Assembly (NCBI GenBank): GCA_036521415.1
Contig: DATDHU010000027.1
Coordinates: 1-26,870, forward strand
Length of the DNA stretch: 26,870 nucleotides
Reading direction: 5' to 3'
Source: DASXMT01 sp036521415
GTDB lineage: Bacteria > Actinomycetota > Acidimicrobiia > Acidimicrobiales > RAAP-2
Shown here: one piece after another, positions 22,876 through 26,870 of the stretch
Layout of the letters: each line of letters begins with the position of its first letter
Numbering within the stretch: position 1 is the first letter of the stretch
The notes under the pieces: model-generated
The model's database searches: none
Told to the model about the DNA's origin: nothing
What the model saw: only the letters and a program-made list of their open reading frames with translations
Program-made: the position numbers and the translations under genes

Positions 22876-23904
22876 ATGGACTACCGCACACTTGGACGCA
22901 CGGGCGTCAAGGTCAGCCCCCTCTGTCTCGGGACGATGATGTTCGGCGCGTGGGGGAACCAGGACCACGACGACTCGATCCGCATCATCCAGCGAGCCGT
23001 GGACGCCGGGATCAACTTCCTCGACACCGCCGACATCTACTCCTTCGGCGAGTCGGAGGAGATCGTCGGGAAGGCCCTCGCCACCATCGGCCGCGACTCC
23101 ATCGTGCTGGCCACCAAGGTCCACGGCTCGATGAGCAAGGACCCCAATGCCGGAGGGAACTCGCGTCGCTGGATCATCGCCGAGTGCGAGAACAGCCTCC
23201 GGCGCCTGGGCACTGACTACATCGACCTCTACCAGATCCACCGGCCCGAGCACGGGACGGACATCGACGAGACCCTCGGTGCTCTCACCGACCTGGTTCG
23301 GGTCGGCAAGGTCCGCTACATCGGTTGCTCCACGTTCCCCGCTTACCAGATCGTCGAGTCACACTGGGTGGCCGAACGGCGGGGACGCGAACGGTTCGCC
23401 AGTGAGCAGCCGCCGTACTCCATTCTCACCCGGGGGATCGAGGCCGACGTGCTGCCCGTGTGCCAGGCATACGGGATGGGCGTCATCCCCTGGAGCCCGC
23501 TGGCCGGCGGCTGGCTGGCGGGCACCTTCGGGGAGGGGAAGGGCAACACCAGCCGGCGTTCGGCCATGCGCCCCGAGCGTTACGACCTGTCGGTAGCCAC
23601 CAACCGACGCAAGCTCGAGCTGGTCACCGCCCTGACCCAGCTGGCCGACGAGGCCGGTCTGAGCCTCATCGAGCTGGCCTTGGCCTTCGTGGCCGAGCAC
23701 CCGGCGGTCACGGCGCCCATCATCGGGCCGCGGACCATGGAGCACCTCGAGTCCCAACTCGGTGCGGCTGAGATCTCCCTGAGTGCCGATGTCCTCGACC
23801 AGATCGACGAGTTGGTGCCGCCCGGTACGATGGTGGATCCGATTGACAGCGACTTCAACCCCCCGTCGCTGACCGATCCGAGCCTGCGCCGCCGCCGCCG
23901 GTAG
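22876..23904 (+). CDS. Aldo/keto reductase
   Basis: A 342-residue NADPH-dependent carbonyl reductase with a TIM-barrel fold. The catalytic tetrad is visible: Asp50 and Tyr55 in FLDTADIYSFG, Lys81 in LATKVHG and His122 in YQIHRPE. VRYIGCSTFPAYQI and VIPWSPLAGGWLAGTF match the family, the latter being typical of the AKR11/YajO-like and Gre3-type branches acting on aldehydes and sugars. The tail LRRRRR is an unusual run of arginines before the TAG. The start is fixed by DYRTLGRTG, the usual N-terminus. It is monocistronic in appearance: a repeat-rich, hairpin-forming region follows before the sigma factor. Confidence 0.95.
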   Translation: MDYRTLGRTGVKVSPLCLGTMMFGAWGNQDHDDSIRIIQRAVDAGINFLDTADIYSFGESEEIVGKALATIGRDSIVLATKVHGSMSKDPNAGGNSRRWIIAECENSLRRLGTDYIDLYQIHRPEHGTDIDETLGALTDLVRVGKVRYIGCSTFPAYQIVESHWVAERRGRERFASEQPPYSILTRGIEADVLPVCQAYGMGVIPWSPLAGGWLAGTFGEGKGNTSRRSAMRPERYDLSVATNRRKLELVTALTQLADEAGLSLIELALAFVAEHPAVTAPIIGPRTMEHLESQLGAAEISLSADVLDQIDELVPPGTMVDPIDSDFNPPSLTDPSLRRRRR

Positions 23905-23908
23905 GGGC

Positions 23909-23952
23909 AGGCAGGGCCGCTCCCGGGCGGAGAGGCAGGGCCGCTCGAGCGG
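23909..23952. repeat. 14-bp direct repeat and palindrome after the aldo/keto reductase
   Basis: AGGCAGGGCCGCTC occurs at 23909-23922 and 23933-23946, period 24. The second copy runs into the perfect palindrome CCGCTCGAGCGG (23941-23952). The hairpin could stop transcription, but no T run follows. The remaining gap to 24160 holds TAGAGT, TACAGA and TATCGT (24027-24052), any of which might be a sigma-factor promoter element. Confidence 0.55.
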
Positions 23953-24146
23953 GCCGGGTGGCTCGGCCAGGGGGTCGCTGAACAGCCTGGAAACGGCTCG
24001 CGCGGGGTCGGACTTGACGGCCCGGTAGAGTTACAGAGGGCCTATCGTTACCAATCGACCGCCCTGACGTGCGATTGCCGTGTCTCGCGTCAACATGCAC
24101 CGGACGAGATTTCTTGCCGGTGAACCCCTCAAGTACTGAGGAAACG

Positions 24147-24152
24147 AAGGAG
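24147..24152 (+). promoter_or_regulatory. Ribosome binding site of the sigma factor
   Basis: AAGGAG, 8 bases before GTG 24161; it fixes the start. Confidence 0.75.
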
Positions 24153-24160
24153 TATCGACC

Positions 24161-25096
24161 GTGAACAAGCAGCGCGCAGCCCAGGATGGCGAGGACCTCG
24201 TCAAGCTCTACCTCAGCGACATTGGCCAGTATCCCCTCCTGACCAAGGCGGACGAGGCACGGCTGGCGCAGGCCATCGAACTGGGACGCGAGGCGGCGGC
24301 CACTATCGCCGAGACGCCGAAGCTGACCCCGGCCAAGCGACGGGAGCTCCGCCGGGTCGTGCTGCAGGGCGAGCACGCCCAACAGGATTTTGTACAGTCC
24401 AACCTTCGCCTGGTGGTCTCCATCGCCAAGAAGTACCAGGCATCGAACCTGCCCCTCCTCGACCTGGTCCAAGAGGGCAACCTGGGCTTGATCCACGCGG
24501 TCGAGAAGTTCGACTGGCGCAAGGGGTTCAAGTTCTCCACCTACGCCACCTGGTGGATCCGCCAGGCCATTACCCGTGGCATCGCCAACACGGGCCGGAC
24601 GGTGCGCCTCCCGGTCCACGCCGGGGACACCCTGGCCCGCATCCAAAAGGCCAAGAGCTTCCTCGAGTACAAGCTGGGTCGGCCGGCCACCCTCGACGAG
24701 CTCGGCGAGGAAGTGGAGCTCTCCCACGACAAGCTCGTCGAAGCGTTGCGATTCCGCTCCGAGCCCCTGTCGCTGTCCGACCCGCTCCGCGAGGACGGTG
24801 ACGCCGAGCTCGGCGACATCGTCCAAGACGTGAATGCCGAATCGCCCTTTGACGCCGCCGCCCTCGCCCTCTTGGGCGAGGAGATCGGCAAGCTCCTCTC
24901 CCCGCTCGATGAGCGCGAGCGCGAGATCCTTCGCCTGCGCTTCGGACTCGACCGCGGCGAGCCCCGCACCCTCGAGGAGGTCGGCGAGTTCTTCAGCCTG
25001 ACCCGGGAGCGGATCCGCCAGATCGAAGCCCGGGCCATGTCGAAGCTCCGCCATCCCTCCTCCGACACCGGGGCGCGCGAACTGCTCAACGCCTGA
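24161..25096 (+). CDS. RNA polymerase sigma factor, sigma-70 group 2
   Basis: A 311-residue sigma factor. Region 1.2 is DLVKLYLSDIGQYPLLT (12-28). Regions 2.1-2.4 run from about 74 to 153, including LLDLVQEGNLGLIHAVEKFD (99-118) and STYATWWIRQAIT (126-138), where Trp131, Trp132, Gln135 and Thr138 match the residues that read the -10 box in RpoD. Region 3 is about 156-235, and region 4 ends LTRERIRQIEARAMSKLRHP (280-299) with the -35-binding helix. It lacks the acidic region 1.1, so it is a group 2 factor (HrdB/SigB-like) and not the housekeeping one, unless this lineage has a short primary sigma. It should recognise TANNNT-type promoters like those seen in the window. Confidence 0.93.
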   Translation: MNKQRAAQDGEDLVKLYLSDIGQYPLLTKADEARLAQAIELGREAAATIAETPKLTPAKRRELRRVVLQGEHAQQDFVQSNLRLVVSIAKKYQASNLPLLDLVQEGNLGLIHAVEKFDWRKGFKFSTYATWWIRQAITRGIANTGRTVRLPVHAGDTLARIQKAKSFLEYKLGRPATLDELGEEVELSHDKLVEALRFRSEPLSLSDPLREDGDAELGDIVQDVNAESPFDAAALALLGEEIGKLLSPLDEREREILRLRFGLDRGEPRTLEEVGEFFSLTRERIRQIEARAMSKLRHPSSDTGARELLNA

Positions 25097-25100
25097 CCCG

Positions 25101-25129
25101 GCAACCCGGCCGGGGTGATCAGCTGATCA
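25101..25129. terminator. Palindromes between sigma factor and SnoaL-like stops
   Basis: The 22-base convergent gap and the SnoaL stop contain CCCGGCCGGG (25105-25114) and the perfect 14-bp palindrome TGATCAGCTGATCA (25116-25129), which includes the SnoaL TGA. Either could form a hairpin on both strands; there is no T run, so a terminator role is tentative. Confidence 0.35.
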
Positions 25130-25658
25130 GGGCCACCGATCGTTCCTCCACCCACTGGAGGTGGAGCTCCCGCCGTTCGATCCGCCATCCGGCCGTCGTC
25201 CGCCGGTAGTCGTCGAGGTAGCGGATGTACCACACCGTGTCCGTCCCACCTCTGGTCTCGGACACCCTTTTTCCGCCTGCCACCTCGGGACCCTCGTTTC
25301 CCGACTGGGCCGCAGTCGTATCCCCATCCGCCGCGCTCAGGTGATGGGCGACGCAGTAGACGATGCCGGTCGCCGTGCCCCCATCGATGGTGAACTCCCG
25401 GTCGAGCACCTCATGGAACGTCTTGGTGAATCGGCGCCGGAGGTCGACGGGGATCGATCGCAGCGTCTCGGTCCCCGTGCGCACGAGCACCGGTCGGAGG
25501 TCGGCCGGGACCTTGGGTACGACCAGCTCGCCGTCCTCCACGAACAGGGCAGCAAACCGCTCGCCGTCGACACCGTCGACAGCCAGGGCGTAGGAGACGC
25601 AGAGGGCGGCCAGTTCCCGCTCGTCGTTGAGCACACCGGCCCCGGCATCGCGGCTCAT
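25119..25658 (-). CDS. SnoaL-like / NTF2-fold protein
   Basis: A 179-residue protein. Residues 10-45, with LAALCVSYALAVDGVDGERFAALF in two parts and VEDGELVVP, are the typical helix-strand opening of SnoaL-like proteins; FTKTFHEVLDREFTIDG and WRIERRELHLQWVEE fit later strands. A hydrophilic insert of about 30 residues (about 118-150, with SAADGDTTAAQSGNEGPEV) interrupts the domain between two strands. No function can be assigned. ATG 25658 precedes the family start; the frame is open to 26123, but that part overlaps the Tat-type gene. The ribosome site is weak. It converges on the sigma factor and diverges from the next gene over 203 bases, in which I saw only the promoter box of that gene. 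Confidence 0.78.
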   Translation of the reverse strand: MSRDAGAGVLNDERELAALCVSYALAVDGVDGERFAALFVEDGELVVPKVPADLRPVLVRTGTETLRSIPVDLRRRFTKTFHEVLDREFTIDGGTATGIVYCVAHHLSAADGDTTAAQSGNEGPEVAGGKRVSETRGGTDTVWYIRYLDDYRRTTAGWRIERRELHLQWVEERSVALIS

Positions 25659-25849
25659 GACGACACGCTCGGGCGAGACCAGACCTTCCGGGCGCTCGTC
25701 CTGGTTGGCTGGATGCCTGGCAGCTGCATGGCGGCTCGCTTTCGAGGGACGGCGTCGATCGGACGACCCTAGGGATGACACCCTCCCGCGGGCCTGGCCG
25801 AGCGTAAGCCGGGATCGCAGCCTGCTGCAATGACCGTGGGCCCTGCCGG

Positions 25850-25855
25850 TATCCT
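25850..25855 (+). promoter_or_regulatory. Candidate -10 element of a leaderless Tat-protein transcript
   Basis: TATCCT followed by 6 bases and GTG 25862. It supports this start, which adds a Pro/Gly-rich tail before the Tat signal, over ATG 25931. Confidence 0.5.
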
Positions 25856-25861
25856 TGCCGG

Positions 25862-26870
25862 GTGGCCGACCCCGTAGATGGTGGCCCGCCCGGTGCACCC
25901 GGGGGCCCACCGCCCCGCCCCCGTCAACCGATGCCCGGCGGCCCACCCCCCCGCACGCGCCGAGAGATCCAGCAGTCGATGCCCCGGCGCTCGCCCAACA
26001 GCAGCAGCGAGATGGACCGCCGGTACTTCCTCCGTCGCATGTTCGCCCTGGGAGGCGTGGCCGCGGCGGGAGCCGCTGGGTACGGCATCTACGAGGCGAC
26101 CTCGGGAAGCTCGGGGACCCCAACCGCAGATGCAGGAAAGCCGACCACGGGCTCGTCGACCACCACCTCGGTCGCCACCAAGGCGACGACGACCAAGCTG
26201 GCCGACGGGGTCACCATCCCGACGTCACCGGCCATCGTGGCCGAGAACGCCAAGGCCGGGCACGCCTGGTGGGTCGACACTCCCCAGAATGCGGGCGACA
26301 TCGAGGGCTACAGCAGCCAGGTCAGTGCCGTGGCCGGCGACACGATCACCCTGTTCGTCAGCACCAAGAGCCCGCAGTTCCACGTCGAGGCCTACCGCAT
26401 GGGCTACTACCAGGGCATTGGGGCCCGCATGGTGTGGCAGTCGGGCCAGGTGGCGGGGATCAGGCAGGCCTCCCCCGCCCTGATCGCGCCGTCCAACACC
26501 ATCGAGTGCAACTGGACCCCCTCCCTGACCGTGAAGGTGGACAAGACCTGGCCGCCGGGCGTCTACCTCCTGAAGCTGGTGGGGACCAGCTCCGAACAGC
26601 AGTACGTTCCCCTGTGCGTGCGCGACGACGCATCCAAGGCGGCCATCGTCGTCCAGCAGAGTGTGACCACCTGGCAGGCGTACAACCGGTGGGGCGGGTA
26701 CAGCCTCTACTACGGCAACACGGGCGGCCAGCTGTCCTTCACCCACGCCCCGGCGGCCGGCGACTACGACCACCGGGCCCGCATCGTGTCCTTCGACCGG
26801 CCCTACGACCACGACTGGGCCTCCGGGGCGGCCGACTTCGTGGGCAATGAGCTGCCGGTGATCTATCAGG
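25862..26870 (+). CDS. Tat-exported protein with N,N-dimethylformamidase large-subunit-like domain, 3' truncated
   Basis: The frame is open from GTG 25862 to the end of the window (336 codons), so the C-terminus is missing. Residues 1-45 are Pro/Gly/Arg-rich. DRRYFLRR (52-59) followed by FALGGVAAAGAAGYGIY is a twin-arginine signal or anchor. A Ser/Thr-rich spacer covers about 80-110. From about 115 the sequence, with SPQFHVEAYRMGYYQGIGAR, WPPGVYLLKLVG, WQAYNRWGGYSLYYG and VSFDRPYDHDW, resembles the domain found in the large subunit of N,N-dimethylformamidase, common in actinobacteria as secreted proteins of unknown use. Amidase activity is not implied. ATG 25931 is an alternative start. Confidence 0.78.
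   Translation, partial: MADPVDGGPPGAPGGPPPRPRQPMPGGPPPRTRREIQQSMPRRSPNSSSEMDRRYFLRRMFALGGVAAAGAAGYGIYEATSGSSGTPTADAGKPTTGSSTTTSVATKATTTKLADGVTIPTSPAIVAENAKAGHAWWVDTPQNAGDIEGYSSQVSAVAGDTITLFVSTKSPQFHVEAYRMGYYQGIGARMVWQSGQVAGIRQASPALIAPSNTIECNWTPSLTVKVDKTWPPGVYLLKLVGTSSEQQYVPLCVRDDASKAAIVVQQSVTTWQAYNRWGGYSLYYGNTGGQLSFTHAPAAGDYDHRARIVSFDRPYDHDWASGAADFVGNELPVIYQ

Noticed and set aside
23855..25054. Minus-strand frame of 399 codons opposite the sigma factor
   Set aside because: Leu/Glu/Gly-rich shadow of the sigma gene with no domain of its own.
25855..26850. Plus-strand frame of 331 codons overlapping the Tat-type gene
   Set aside because: Arg/Gly-rich frame; the neighbouring frame from GTG 25862 has a Tat motif and the DMFase-like domain and simply lacks a stop within the window.
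1..26870. Mobile elements, defence system, CRISPR or biosynthetic cluster
   Set aside because: No transposase, integrase, phage, Cas, restriction or assembly-line gene was found on either strand, and no long inverted or attachment-like repeats flank any block.

Overview
The window is high-GC bacterial chromosome with densely packed genes on both strands. Frequent GTG/TTG starts, an F420-type luciferase-like monooxygenase, a Tat-exported DMFase-like protein, a MocR regulator and many apparently leaderless genes point to an actinobacterium. An uncultured member of the Acidimicrobiia or a relative would fit, but this is inferred from protein style and not from a marker gene. No rRNA, tRNA, CRISPR array, transposase, integrase or phage gene was seen, and no gene-free stretch exceeds about 300 bases.

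Layout. 1-1578 (+): end of an LLM-class oxidoreductase, then an SDR. 1585-2421 (-): GNAT acetyltransferase. 2592-4934 (+): two-half FUSC membrane protein whose 3' end overlaps the next gene. 4921-8270 (-): acyl-CoA ligase, a possible tiny ORF, acyl-CoA thioesterase-like protein and an FKBP lipoprotein. 8464-10003 (-): OsmC-family protein overlapping a galactokinase. 10130-11816 (+): ATP-grasp ligase and DUF429 protein, ending in a clear hairpin terminator. 11871-13810 (-): SnoaL-like protein downstream of a MocR regulator, which faces a flavin-binding PNPOx-like gene (13860-14561, +) across a shared operator region; a second GNAT follows. 15248-18087 (-): MFS transporter, then a secreted NlpC/P60 hydrolase. 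18355-21659 (+): 6-phosphogluconate dehydrogenase and glucose-6-phosphate dehydrogenase overlapping by ATGA, then an SDR. 21735-22649 (-): secreted protein with glycosidase-like features. 22876-25096 (+): aldo/keto reductase and a group 2 sigma-70 factor. 25119-25658 (-): SnoaL-like protein. 25862 to the end (+): Tat-type exported DMFase-like protein, running off the window.

The gene groups are mostly ordinary metabolism: fatty-acyl activation and hydrolysis, the oxidative pentose phosphate branch, redox enzymes, export and cell-wall hydrolysis. Two regulatory patterns stand out. First, seven genes that lack a good Shine-Dalgarno sequence have a TANNNT hexamer ending only 5-8 nt before the start codon, the arrangement expected of leaderless mRNAs; genes with a good Shine-Dalgarno lack it. 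Second, the MocR/PNPOx divergent region holds two TTGTACT direct repeats exactly 21 bp apart plus an inverted repeat, a likely operator. I found no convincing new multi-gene system. The best unknowns are the secreted glycosidase-like protein, the ATP-grasp ligase next to DUF429, and a short disrupted cysteine-containing frame between the acyl-CoA ligase and thioesterase.
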